64,000 bases of DNA, from positions 186,001-250,000 of the forward strand of contig NZ_MAOC01000091.1 of assembly GCF_001884135.1 (NCBI RefSeq), given 5' to 3'. Source of the stretch: Bacillus nitratireducens (GTDB lineage Bacteria > Bacillota > Bacilli > Bacillales > Bacillaceae_G). This document shows, in pieces, positions 41,302 through 49,201 of the stretch (within the stretch, counting starts at the first letter, position 1; the number at the start of each line of letters is the position of its first letter). Under the pieces are notes generated by a model. It was given only the letters and a program-made list of their open reading frames with translations. It searched no databases and was not told the DNA's origin. The position numbers and the translations under genes are program-made.

Positions 41302-41355
41302 ATAAAGTGAAACTTTAATCAGTTGGCGTTTTACTGCCCGTTAATGCGGGATAAA
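41302..41355 (+). repeat. Short bcr1-like repeat, internally deleted
   Basis: ATAAA direct repeats (41302-41306 and 41351-41355) flank a 44-base element with the 5' end GTGAAACTTTAATCAG and the 3' hairpin GCCCGTTAATGCGGG of bcr1. It lacks about 100 internal bases. It lies 27 bases before the start of the next gene, in its probable leader. Confidence 0.8.
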
Positions 41356-41382
41356 ACCTTTTACTTTAAGGGGGGATACTTT

Positions 41383-41577
41383 ATGAAAAGATTTTTAAAT
41401 ACGTTACTACAATTTGTAGTTCTTTCAATTGCACTACATTTATTATTTGATATCGTTGGCTGGCTTGTTTTCAATGCACCAATTAAAAACAAACAAATCA
41501 TTATTTCCTTACTAACAACCTCATGGCTTATGTACATGTACCGAGATAAATTTTTCAAAGCCTTTACTTCGAATTAA
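41383..41577 (+). CDS. Small membrane protein, 64 aa
   Basis: The protein has two helices (NTLLQFVVLSIALHLLFDIVGWLVF and IISLLTTSWLMYMY) and a basic end (RDKFFKAFTSN). AAGGGGGG stands eight bases before the ATG. The frame is open further upstream, but only through the short bcr1-like repeat. No family recognised. Confidence 0.65.
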   Translation: MKRFLNTLLQFVVLSIALHLLFDIVGWLVFNAPIKNKQIIISLLTTSWLMYMYRDKFFKAFTSN

Positions 41578-41589
41578 CTTAAACTAAGA

Positions 41590-41625
41590 AAACACTTCAT
41601 CGATAATAGATGAAGTGTTTCTTTT
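41590..41625 (+). terminator. Terminator of the 64-aa gene
   Basis: AAACACTTCATC and its complement form a 12-bp stem with a seven-base loop, followed by CTTTTTC. Confidence 0.85.
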
Positions 41626-41695
41626 TCTCTCCTTCTCTCTATTTATTACTGTATAATAAAACTAATATTCTGTCTTTTGAAAGAAAGGAGTCACT

Positions 41696-42733
41696 ATGAA
41701 CTTAAAAAACAACAATATATATGAGAAAATGAACCAATATTCCGTTGCAGGATTAAGCCTTGCCGTTATACATGACGGTAGACTTGATGAAACTACTTCC
41801 TTCGGAACACTTGAATCTGGAACAACTAGAACTGTCAATACGAATTCCATATTCAATTCTTGTTCTATTAGCAAATTCATCACTTCAATGCTCGTACTAA
41901 CGCTATCAGATCAAGGAATCGTACATTTAGATGAAGACGTAAATGATAGACTCACATCTTGGAACATCCCTACCAATCTATTTACTTCGCAGAAAAAAGT
42001 CACGTTACGAAACTTATTAAGTCACCAATCTGGAATGATTGATCCTCCTAATAGTTTTGAGCATTATACCCTTGCACAAGGGCGACCAAACATGTCTGAA
42101 CTCCTCGCTGGTAAAACATCATATTGCTCCGTACCTATTGAAGTAACTTATAAACCAGAAAGCGAATTTCACTACTCTGACGCAAACTTTTGTATTATCG
42201 AACTACTACTTGAAGATATAACTGGAAAACCATTCAACCTTTCACTTGAAGAATATATCTTTCAGCCACTCCAGCTGAAGAATAGTAAGGTATTCTCTAC
42301 TAAAGATATAAATAAATTAGATATATTTGCTTGTGGACATAATAAAGATGGCACCGTTACAAATGAGAAGTATCCATTTTATCCATTCGCAGCAGCTTCA
42401 GGCGTTTGGACAACACCAACTGACTTATCAACTTTAGTACTCGAACTCATTCATTCCTTACAAGGAAATAGCAAACTAAAACTTTCTCAAAAAACAGTAC
42501 AAGACATGATTTCTCCTCAAGGTTGCTCAAAATGGACTGGACTAGGTGTTTTTCTAGATGATTCTAATAAAAACTTACAAATTTATTCACTTGGATGGGG
42601 CGTTGGATTTCAATGTATGATGGTATGCTATCCCTACCGAGGTAATGGTGCTGTTATTATGACGAACGCTGACTTAGGTGTTCATCAAATGGAAGGGATT
42701 ATTGGTGACGTTTTAAAAACGTTATCCTTATAA
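41696..42733 (+). CDS. Serine hydrolase of the beta-lactamase/PBP4* family
   Basis: The SxxK motif is SISK within SIFNSCSISKFITSMLVLTL, the second motif is the YSD of FHYSDANFCIIELLLE, and HDG/GWGVGF near the C-terminus may serve as the third. The 345-residue protein has no signal peptide, so unlike AmpC it is probably cytoplasmic, an esterase or peptidase of the class C-like family. ATG follows GAAAGGAG. A terminator follows 4 bases after the stop. Confidence 0.87.
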   Translation: MNLKNNNIYEKMNQYSVAGLSLAVIHDGRLDETTSFGTLESGTTRTVNTNSIFNSCSISKFITSMLVLTLSDQGIVHLDEDVNDRLTSWNIPTNLFTSQKKVTLRNLLSHQSGMIDPPNSFEHYTLAQGRPNMSELLAGKTSYCSVPIEVTYKPESEFHYSDANFCIIELLLEDITGKPFNLSLEEYIFQPLQLKNSKVFSTKDINKLDIFACGHNKDGTVTNEKYPFYPFAAASGVWTTPTDLSTLVLELIHSLQGNSKLKLSQKTVQDMISPQGCSKWTGLGVFLDDSNKNLQIYSLGWGVGFQCMMVCYPYRGNGAVIMTNADLGVHQMEGIIGDVLKTLSL

Positions 42734-42736
42734 TGA

Positions 42737-42771
42737 AAAGAAAGAAGCTGTTCCTTCCAGCTTCTTTCTTT
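42737..42771. terminator. Bidirectional terminator
   Basis: AAAGAAAGAAGCTG and its complement form a 14-bp stem with a seven-base loop, between the serine hydrolase gene and the convergent 42770-43018 gene. Confidence 0.85.
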
Positions 42772-43018
42772 ATATAACATTTTTCGCAACAATTTTTATA
42801 TGTTCTGGTGCGATAATCTCCGTTATACTTTCTTGGAAATCTTCATGCAACAGTTCTTCAATATGTTCTAACTGCACTTCGACATGTGTGCATTCTAAAT
42901 TATGTATGTTTAATAGTGCATAATGATCTTTTTTCTTAATTACTAAATATTGATTTTCTTCTGTTACGAGTATCGATCCTAATCGTACTCCTAATAAGCG
43001 TTGATCATCAAACTTCAT
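42770..43018 (-). CDS. Small hypothetical protein, 82 aa
   Basis: The start at 43018 (MKFDDQRLLGVRLGSILVTEENQYLVIKKKDHY) has GGAG about eight bases upstream. The protein looks like a small beta-rich domain with an acidic helix (EVQLEHIEELLHEDFQES). No family was recognised. It is monocistronic. Confidence 0.6.
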   Translation of the reverse strand: MKFDDQRLLGVRLGSILVTEENQYLVIKKKDHYALLNIHNLECTHVEVQLEHIEELLHEDFQESITEIIAPEHIKIVAKNVI

Positions 43019-43230
43019 AATTACTTCTCCTTCCCTCACATAAATGAAATCAAAATGAAAATAATTACATTTATGGATAATACTCTTTTTTAGACTATAT
43101 CATAATTTACTAAAATATAAATATCATTTTTCCTTTTAATAAAAATTCCTATTCTTTCATATATTTCGATACAAAAAACTTTCTCAACATAAAATTAGAA
43201 TTTTCAGTTTTTATTCTTATAAAAATCTAT

Positions 43231-43316
43231 TATAATAAAGTTAATAAATGTTTGACCTCTCCTAATTCATGTACATATGGATGATCAGTAGTTGTTGCTA
43301 CTGATCTATTTTTTTG
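43231..43316 (+). ncRNA. Possible small RNA with promoter and terminator
   Basis: TATAAT at 43231-43236 could start a plus-strand transcript near 43243. It would end at a 9-bp hairpin (GATCAGTAG, 43283-43306) followed by TATTTTTTTG. No plus-strand gene precedes this terminator; the nearest has its own at 42737. The transcript would have a C/U-rich stretch (GACCTCTCCTAATTC). The hairpin also covers the stop of the minus-strand monooxygenase gene, so it could just be that gene's end. The -35 is poor. Confidence 0.3.
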
Positions 43317-44341
43317 ATTTCAGAAAGCAAATACGCTGCATCCATTCCTACACCACAAATAAGTGCAGACCCCCTTTGAGATTGCCATGGCAATCCGATA
43401 TAATATAATCCTCTTACTGGACTTATTCCCTTTAGATAATTAGGAAATCCATTCTCATTCACTGCCTTTTCTATTTCAATCCATTTATATTTCTGATTAA
43501 AACCAGTTGACCATACAATACTTTCCCCACTATACGTGCCACCATTTTGAAACATAATGCTATTTTCTGATGCACTAACCACTTTTCCCTCTAGTTTTAT
43601 TGCTCCACTACGAATAAGTTCCTTACCTTCAAAACCGAAAATGGGATCCTTTCTCTTCTGAAACCATTTCCCCCTCTTAGTATGTACTTCAGCATACAAT
43701 AAACCCAATTTTTCTAACCAATTAAAAATGCTTTTTCTAAAAAGATGTAACGGTAAAAATGTTAATGGATGACTGATAGACATTGTTACTTCATGAGTTT
43801 TTGCAAGTTCTACTGCTATTTGCATTCCTGAATTCCCGCCACCTACTACTAGTACTCTTCCCTTTGGAATTTGTGATGGTGATTTATATTGTGATGAATG
43901 TATTTGAAAAATATGTGATGAAAGATGTTGTGAAACTGAGGGGATGAATGGGTGCTGAAAACCGCCTGATGCGATAATAACTTTTTTTGATTGTAATATT
44001 CCTTCAGAAGTATGTAATTCGAATATATCTTTTTCTTTCTTTATTTTTAAAACTTCAGTTTGCAATTGGACCGGCAATTTAAAGTGCCTTGCATATTTTT
44101 CTAAATACGTTGCGATTTCATCTTTATGTGGAAATCCATTCCCTTCTCCTTTTAATATCATACCTGGCAAACTACTATATTCCCTCGGTGTGAAGAGCTG
44201 TAAAGAATCATATCGATTTCTCCATGAATCACCAACTCGGTTTCCTGCCTCAAGTAATAAAAAATTATACCCTTCTTGCTTCAAGTAATATCCCATTGTT
44301 AATCCCGCTTGACCAGCTCCAATAATAATTAGGTCTTTCAC
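43298..44341 (-). CDS. Flavin-dependent monooxygenase (FMO/YhhJ-like NAD(P)-binding protein)
   Basis: The first Rossmann motif LIIIGAGQAGLTMGYYLKQEG is at the N-terminus (FAD), and the second VLVVGGGNSGMQIAVELA is near residue 170 (NADPH). Between them lies a stretch resembling the FMO fingerprint (SSHIFQIHSSQYKSP). ATGFNQKY near the end is the usual TGY/F-type motif. The 347-residue enzyme probably oxidises N- or S-containing metabolites. GTG at 44341 has GGAGGAGGG six bases upstream. A longer frame to 44404 has no site. Confidence 0.87.
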   Translation of the reverse strand: MKDLIIIGAGQAGLTMGYYLKQEGYNFLLLEAGNRVGDSWRNRYDSLQLFTPREYSSLPGMILKGEGNGFPHKDEIATYLEKYARHFKLPVQLQTEVLKIKKEKDIFELHTSEGILQSKKVIIASGGFQHPFIPSVSQHLSSHIFQIHSSQYKSPSQIPKGRVLVVGGGNSGMQIAVELAKTHEVTMSISHPLTFLPLHLFRKSIFNWLEKLGLLYAEVHTKRGKWFQKRKDPIFGFEGKELIRSGAIKLEGKVVSASENSIMFQNGGTYSGESIVWSTGFNQKYKWIEIEKAVNENGFPNYLKGISPVRGLYYIGLPWQSQRGSALICGVGMDAAYLLSEIKKIDQ

Positions 44342-44446
44342 TCTAATCCCTCCTCCTCTTATATATGAATACATGTTCATATATTCATATGTTTCCATAA
44401 TCATAACATTTTATTTTTATATAATTCAACATCTACATAAAATAAA

Positions 44447-44478
44447 AAGAGGAGTTTACTATAAAGTAAACTCCTCTT
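44447..44478 (-). terminator. Terminator of metallophosphoesterase gene
   Basis: AAGAGGAGTTTACT and its complement form a 14-bp stem with a four-base loop overlapping the stop codon by one base; TTTTTATTTT follows on the minus strand. Confidence 0.85.
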
Positions 44479-45215
44479 CATTCTACCTTTCCAGTCTTTA
44501 GCGCTTGTGCCCAGTCATGCCTTTCCTGTTGAACAGCTAACCGAGCTGCTTCTTCCCAATTATAAGGAACTGAAATTTGTTCAATTATCCATTCTCCCAA
44601 AATCTTTTCTATCACTACATATTTTGCGTGCGGAGTTCCTGACTCCATTTTATGCAAAACGGGTAATTCATCTTTGTATGCTGGAAGTCCTACACTCCCT
44701 GGATTTATAATGATTTTTCCGTTCGCTAAATAAACAACTCTAGGAATATGCGTATGACCACATACTATTATTTTTTGTTCTATATTTTGGAGTTGATCCA
44801 TTATATTTTTTTCACTCTTTAATACCGCACCATTTTCATTCATCTCTTCTAATAAATACACCTCATCTGAAGTCGGTGTACCATGACAAAATAAAATATC
44901 GTCTACAATACATTGTGAAAGATGTTGTTTTAACCAATCTATATGATGATTTGTTAATTGATTTCGAACAAAAGCTAGTGTAGTAGATTGCTCTTGTATA
45001 GGTTCCCAAAGCATGCGATCACAGTTGCCCTTAATATGTATCATCTCGTTATTCATTAATATTTCAATTGTCCCTAAAGGATCTAACGGCCCATACACGC
45101 TATCACCTAAATTTATTATCATTTCGACCTTGCGACGTACAATATCTTTTAATACATATTTTAAAGCGTGACTATTTCCATGGACATCTGAAATTATCGC
45201 TATTTTCCTGTTCAT
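44478..45215 (-). CDS. Metallophosphoesterase (YfcE/MJ0936-like)
   Basis: The metal-binding blocks are IISDVHGNSHAL, MIINLGDSVYGP, HIKGNCDRML and IIVCGHTHIPRVVY with LNPGSVGLP-like IINPGSVGLPAYK. All five signatures of calcineurin-like phosphoesterases are intact. The 245-residue enzyme likely hydrolyses phosphodiesters or small phosphate esters. ATG follows AGGTG. It is 42 bases after the VOC gene on the same strand. Confidence 0.9.
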   Translation of the reverse strand: MNRKIAIISDVHGNSHALKYVLKDIVRRKVEMIINLGDSVYGPLDPLGTIEILMNNEMIHIKGNCDRMLWEPIQEQSTTLAFVRNQLTNHHIDWLKQHLSQCIVDDILFCHGTPTSDEVYLLEEMNENGAVLKSEKNIMDQLQNIEQKIIVCGHTHIPRVVYLANGKIIINPGSVGLPAYKDELPVLHKMESGTPHAKYVVIEKILGEWIIEQISVPYNWEEAARLAVQQERHDWAQALKTGKVE

Positions 45216-45257
45216 TGTAACACCTACTTTGATAAGTTATTTATGACATCTCAATTT

Positions 45258-45611
45258 CTAAACCTTCTCCTCATAAAATATAATTCTATTTAAAAACGGA
45301 TCAATTACAGTTAATTCCATTGTATCCCACGGTGTTCTTTCTATATCAGGCTTTGAATAAGCATAATCTTTACTTGAGAAAATAGCATAATAACTTTTTA
45401 AATCCTTTATTTTCACACGAATCGCACCGCCTGGCGAAGCATCCCCATGATGTTCTGATAAATGTATTACAGCATCATGTAACGAAATTTGCATATATAA
45501 TGGCATATGTTCCTCATACCGATGTTCCCAATCCATTTTAAATCCTAAAAAATCTAAGTAAAATAGCTTTGCTTTTTCAATATCAAAAATTCTAAATATA
45601 GGTGTAATCAT
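45258..45611 (-). CDS. VOC (glyoxalase/bleomycin resistance) superfamily protein
   Basis: The protein starts MITPIFRIFDIEKAKLFYLDFLGFKMDWEHRYEEHMPLYMQISL and contains VIHLSEHHGDASPGGAIRVKIKDL and the C-terminal MELTVIDPFLNRIIFYE. This is the paired beta-alpha-beta-beta-beta layout of glyoxalase/BRP proteins, with His/Glu metal ligands. At 117 residues it forms one VOC domain. Substrate unknown. ATG follows GGAGGAG. It lies between a Crp-type regulator and the metallophosphoesterase gene. Confidence 0.85.
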   Translation of the reverse strand: MITPIFRIFDIEKAKLFYLDFLGFKMDWEHRYEEHMPLYMQISLHDAVIHLSEHHGDASPGGAIRVKIKDLKSYYAIFSSKDYAYSKPDIERTPWDTMELTVIDPFLNRIIFYEEKV

Positions 45612-45624
45612 TTATACTCTCCTC

Positions 45625-46317
45625 CTATTTATAAACATCTGCCGCCAATTCCCTCAAAACATCCACGTTTACTACTTCAAAACATCCATTGTTTTTCTGT
45701 ATTATCCCTTTATCACAAAAGATATTTAATGTTCTTAATAAATGCCGATAACTCGTTCCTAACAATTCAGCTATTTCCGTTAAATTCCCACTAAACACAA
45801 TTCTATTTCCGTGCTGAGCAGCTCGTTCCCCTGCTGCTAACATATAACTCGCAAGTCTATTTTCAAGTGGATATAGTAAATTAATTGTACTATTTTTTGA
45901 AAGTCGATTTAACTTATGCGCTAACGATCCACAAATACATCGTAAAAATTTCGCATCATGAAATAGTTGATTTCTCACTTTTCCTAAAGGTAAACCAACA
46001 CAATATGAATCTGCCATCACTTGTACGTTTGAAGCAGTCTTTTGAGAATGAACTAACTCCACATCTCCTAACAGCTGCAAGCTATCATAAAAGCATAATA
46101 ATACAGACTTCCCGTTACTTAATGTATTAAACGCTTTCGCTTTTCCTTCAACAAAGAAATATAAATAATCTATCTCTTCATTTTCTCTACAAATAAACTC
46201 ATTCTTTTTAAAAAATATAAGTTCCATATACGGTTTCATATCACTACTAAAAAATGAATCGATATTATTTTGTTTCATATACTCTGCTAATTTATTAGAA
46301 TTACATACTTTCTTCAT
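45625..46317 (-). CDS. Crp/Fnr family regulator (YeiL type)
   Basis: Residues about 30-130 form a cyclic-nucleotide-binding-like sensor (IFFKKNEFICRENEEIDYLYFFVEGKAKAFNTLSNGKSVLLCFYD). The HTH is at the C-terminus (GNLTEIAELLGTSYRHLLRTLNIFCDKGIIQKNNG). It contains Cys residues at several places in the sensor but not the FNR cluster pattern. YeiL proteins respond to stationary phase or nitrogen limits in E. coli. The start at 46317 follows GGGGG. It is divergent from paired small DMT genes; a perfect 20-bp palindrome lies between. Confidence 0.88.
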   Translation of the reverse strand: MKKVCNSNKLAEYMKQNNIDSFFSSDMKPYMELIFFKKNEFICRENEEIDYLYFFVEGKAKAFNTLSNGKSVLLCFYDSLQLLGDVELVHSQKTASNVQVMADSYCVGLPLGKVRNQLFHDAKFLRCICGSLAHKLNRLSKNSTINLLYPLENRLASYMLAAGERAAQHGNRIVFSGNLTEIAELLGTSYRHLLRTLNIFCDKGIIQKNNGCFEVVNVDVLRELAADVYK

Positions 46318-46369
46318 AGTTCCCCCGCCTTTACAACTATCCCCATTGTAATTAAAATTTTCTTCTTCC

Positions 46370-46389
46370 ACTATGACATATGTCATAGT
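46370..46389. promoter_or_regulatory. 20-bp palindrome between YeiL-type gene and DMT pair
   Basis: ACTATGACATATGTCATAGT is perfectly symmetrical and lies 53 bases from the regulator start and 61 from the DMT start. TGACA-N2-TGTCA half-sites fit a Crp/Fnr-family dimer with a short spacer. It is probably the operator of both. Confidence 0.65.
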
Positions 46390-46449
46390 AATAGACAATT
46401 TCAGCATGATACAGTCATTACAAATATGAAATATAAAGGGGATATTACA

Positions 46450-46872
46450 TTGTATAACTTTTTTTCTGTCTTTATTGGCGTGCTTATCGCCATTATGCTT
46501 CCTTTGAACGGGATTTTATCTGAGTTAATTGGCAAGTATACAGCAAGCGTTGTCATTCACCTTGTCGGTTTAATTGCAGTTATTTTCGTTTTAATCATAA
46601 ACAAAAATAAAATCCATTTTGATAAAGGTATTCCACTTTTTTTATATAGCGCTGGAGCAATTGGGGTATTCACTGTTCTTTTTAATAATATAAGTTTCTC
46701 CGTCCTTGGTGCCTCTATTACGATCGCATTAAGTTTACTTGGTCAATCCATTGCTGCAATTGTTATTGATCACTTCGGCTTATTAGGAATGAAGGTTGCA
46801 AAGTTTGAAAAGAAAAAACTAATTGGATTATTTTTCATCTCTTCCGGGATTATAATCATGACAATTTATTAA
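46450..46872 (+). CDS. Small DMT (YdcZ/DUF606) transporter subunit 1
   Basis: The 140-residue protein has four to five helices and begins YNFFSVFIGVLIAIMLPLNGILSELIGKYTASVVIHLVGL, the YdcZ-type signature. Half-size DMT proteins work as hetero-pairs. TTG at 46450 is eight bases from AAGGGG; an in-frame ATG at 46426 lies before the site. It is 13 bases from its partner, and divergent from the YeiL-type regulator, which likely controls it. Substrate unknown. Confidence 0.8.
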   Translation: MYNFFSVFIGVLIAIMLPLNGILSELIGKYTASVVIHLVGLIAVIFVLIINKNKIHFDKGIPLFLYSAGAIGVFTVLFNNISFSVLGASITIALSLLGQSIAAIVIDHFGLLGMKVAKFEKKKLIGLFFISSGIIIMTIY

Positions 46873-46885
46873 TGGAGGCAAGAAA

Positions 46886-47350
46886 ATGTTATATATTACT
46901 ATCGCTATTTTAGCTGGTGTTTCTATTGTTGTTGCTAGAATTATTAACGCGAATTTAGCAAAGGAAATTGGAAATTGGGAAGGCACGTTTTTTAATTATA
47001 TTACGGGATTATTTTTCTCTATGTTATTTTTAATTTTCAGTTCAGATTCATTATATATTCCTAGTCATACGTTACAATCTATTCCTATCGCTGTGTACTT
47101 AGGCGGATTAGTAGGCGTTATCGTTATTTCATTATCAAACTATATTACTCCTAAAATATCGGCATTTTATTTAACGTTGCTCATCTTTATCGGACAATTA
47201 TTTGCGGGGACTATCATTGATTTCTTCCTGTCAAACGAACTCTCTTTAGGAAAAGTTGTCGGTGGGATTTTCGTATTAATTGGGCTTACTTACAATTTAC
47301 TCGTTGATCGCCCTATTAAAACTGTACAGAATAAACACGTTCACCTATAA
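46886..47350 (+). CDS. Small DMT (YdcZ/DUF606) transporter subunit 2
   Basis: The 154-residue protein has about five helices (YITIAILAGVSIVVARIINANLAKEIGNWEGTFFNYITGLFFSMLFLI...) and LGGLVGVIVISLSNYITPKISAFYLTLLIFIGQLFAGTIIDFF. It belongs to the same YdcZ family as the gene before it but differs in sequence, as expected for partner subunits. ATG follows GGAGG. Confidence 0.85.
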   Translation: MLYITIAILAGVSIVVARIINANLAKEIGNWEGTFFNYITGLFFSMLFLIFSSDSLYIPSHTLQSIPIAVYLGGLVGVIVISLSNYITPKISAFYLTLLIFIGQLFAGTIIDFFLSNELSLGKVVGGIFVLIGLTYNLLVDRPIKTVQNKHVHL

Positions 47351-47421
47351 TACTTTGCGCTTACCTATCATATATTAATAGAAAAGCTCTTCACACGAAG
47401 TAATAGAGAGGAGAATACCCT

Positions 47422-47934
47422 ATTAAGAAAATCATTATATTGATAGGTAGCGCATTGATTATTTTTGGAACCGTATGGTTTTTAAACTCTGGAAAATCTA
47501 TTCAAGATCTCTATACAGCAAGTAAACCTAAGAAGAAAGCTACTATTATTTCAACTCAAAGAGACCCGGATGCACCTCCTGTTTTTTTAGGGAAACAGGA
47601 AATAAAAGATATACATGTAGAGTCAATTAAAACAAAAAAGGATATCTTTCTCACAAAAACAGATGAGTTAAAAACATTCATTAACAGTATGGACACAGCA
47701 AAAAAAGGCGATTTAACGCTAGATGAAGAAGGTTCTGATTTAGTAGATTGTAACATGTGGATTACTTTCCAAGATGGGACTTATAAACAATATTTACTTT
47801 GGATAGTAGATAACAACAGTAGTGAAATTATGATTGCCCATCAAAACAATCCTGATGACTTAGATCTTACTTATTATCAATTAAATGAAGGCAATTCAAA
47901 AAAAGTATATAACTTATTTAAAAAAATTATATAA
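47422..47934 (+). CDS. Membrane-anchored protein of unknown function, possible ATT start
   Basis: The reading frame with a perfect ribosome binding site (GAGGAG, eight bases upstream) begins with ATT at 47422 and reads KKIIILIGSALIIFGTVWFLNSGKS, an N-terminal membrane anchor. The next usual start, TTG at 47440, lacks a site and removes the basic end. The outside domain has WITFQDGTYKQYLLWIVDNNSSEIMI and ends YQLNEGNSKKVYNLFKKII. No family recognised. A terminator follows. The ATT may be a real rare start or a mutated ATG. Confidence 0.65.
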   Translation: MKKIIILIGSALIIFGTVWFLNSGKSIQDLYTASKPKKKATIISTQRDPDAPPVFLGKQEIKDIHVESIKTKKDIFLTKTDELKTFINSMDTAKKGDLTLDEEGSDLVDCNMWITFQDGTYKQYLLWIVDNNSSEIMIAHQNNPDDLDLTYYQLNEGNSKKVYNLFKKII

Positions 47935-47937
47935 AAA

Positions 47938-47976
47938 AGAAAGTCATGGGCACATTAGCTCATGACTTTCTCTTTT
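47938..47976. terminator. Bidirectional terminator
   Basis: AGAAAGTCATG and its complement form an 11-bp stem extended by GC pairs, with TCTTTTATA on the plus strand. It separates the 47422 gene from convergent aiiA. Confidence 0.85.
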
Positions 47977-48727
47977 ATATATATTCAGGGAACACTTTAC
48001 AGCTCTTTTCCTGCTCTATATCATGTCCAAAGAAAACAATTGGGTTCTCTTTCCTAACAACTTCTTTTAAACGTTTAATTGAAGATAAAGCTAATTCTGG
48101 ATCAAATCCTGCGAACGGCACTTCATCTTCAAAATTTTCTTTCGTATACGATGCATCGATCGTTAATAACACTGGGCCAGAGTTCTCTGTCTCAATGAAT
48201 AGTGACTGATGCCCCGGAGTATGTCCTGGTGTATACAATAATTGAACACCTGGTACGACTTCATAATCCCCTTCAATGATCTTGTATTTCAAATTCGGCA
48301 ATATACACTCTTTCATATATTCTTCACTATGTTGTGCCGCCTCATATTCAGCACACTGCACAATAATCGGTGTATTTGTAAAAGCACCATTTCCTCCTGC
48401 ATGATCAAAATGCAAGTGAGAACTAATAATATATAGAAGGTCTTCTGGCTCATACCCTGCACGCTTTAAAATATTTACAATTCTATCTTCTTCATTCATT
48501 TTCGGTAAAATCTGCCCCTCAACAAATGTACCGTTAAAAAGGCCTTCATTATTAACCGCACTTTCTGGCATACCTGTATCTACTAAAATAAGTCCTTCTT
48601 CAGTCTCCAAAAGATAACACCAAACCGGTAAGTCTAATAATTTTCCTGGTGTTAATGTACTGTTAACAGACGAATGATCCAACATACAACGACCAGCTGG
48701 TACGAAATAAAGCTTCTTTACCGTCAT
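47975..48727 (-). CDS. aiiA: N-acyl-homoserine lactonase AiiA
   Basis: The 250-residue MBL protein reads MTVKKLYFVPAGRCMLDHSSVNSTLTPGKLLDLPVWCYLLETEEG, with the zinc motif SSHLHFDHAGG at residues 102-112 and further ligands in YTPGHTPGHQS and LTIDASYT; the active-site Tyr region and FFGHDIEQEK end it. This matches AiiA of the B. cereus group closely. It opens the lactone ring of acyl-homoserine lactones and so quenches quorum signals of Gram-negative bacteria. ATG follows AAGGTGG. Monocistronic. Confidence 0.95.
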   Translation of the reverse strand: MTVKKLYFVPAGRCMLDHSSVNSTLTPGKLLDLPVWCYLLETEEGLILVDTGMPESAVNNEGLFNGTFVEGQILPKMNEEDRIVNILKRAGYEPEDLLYIISSHLHFDHAGGNGAFTNTPIIVQCAEYEAAQHSEEYMKECILPNLKYKIIEGDYEVVPGVQLLYTPGHTPGHQSLFIETENSGPVLLTIDASYTKENFEDEVPFAGFDPELALSSIKRLKEVVRKENPIVFFGHDIEQEKSCKVFPEYI

Positions 48728-48827
48728 TATGTATCCACCTTTACATTTTATTTTGGATAAGGCACACAGTAAAAATTCTTCTTTCTAAAAATAAAATCCT
48801 TCTAGACCGTCATTCCATCTTTACTTA

Positions 48828-49034
48828 CTATTTTTTCAATTTCCGAGCAGTAAAAAATACTAGAACAATCGAGATATAACATATAGCAATCCCTAAGAAA
48901 CTAACGCTAAATCCATCTTCGTGAATAGTCATAATTTTAAAAATATAAATATCCAATAAGTGACCGATGAAAAGGTACATGGTAATAATTGCCGTTACTA
49001 CGAAATAGTCATTTCTTCTTAACTGCATTGTCAT
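48828..49034 (-). CDS. Small membrane protein, 68 aa
   Basis: The protein has two helices (YFVVTAIITMYLFIGHLLDIYIF and FSVSFLGIAICYISIVLVFFTA) and ends RKLKK. An ATG at 49034 follows GAAGGG closely, and the next ATG at 49028 is nine bases from it, so the exact start is open. No family recognised. Confidence 0.55.
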   Translation of the reverse strand: MTMQLRRNDYFVVTAIITMYLFIGHLLDIYIFKIMTIHEDGFSVSFLGIAICYISIVLVFFTARKLKK

Positions 49035-49201
49035 TAGCCCTTCACCTCGCAATGTTTTCTATCAAAAACATACCATATATACTTAATATTTAAAATAATT
49101 TCCGATTTCATAAAAATAATTAAAGTATACTTTTTTACATAACAATCTTTCCCCCCTATAATAAAAGAGAAAAAACTCTTACTTTAATGGAGGGAATAGA
49201 A

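Noticed and set aside
41323-41382. Longer start for the 64-aa membrane protein gene
   Set aside because: The added 20 codons lie in the mini-bcr1 repeat, and the only good ribosome binding site precedes the ATG at 41383.
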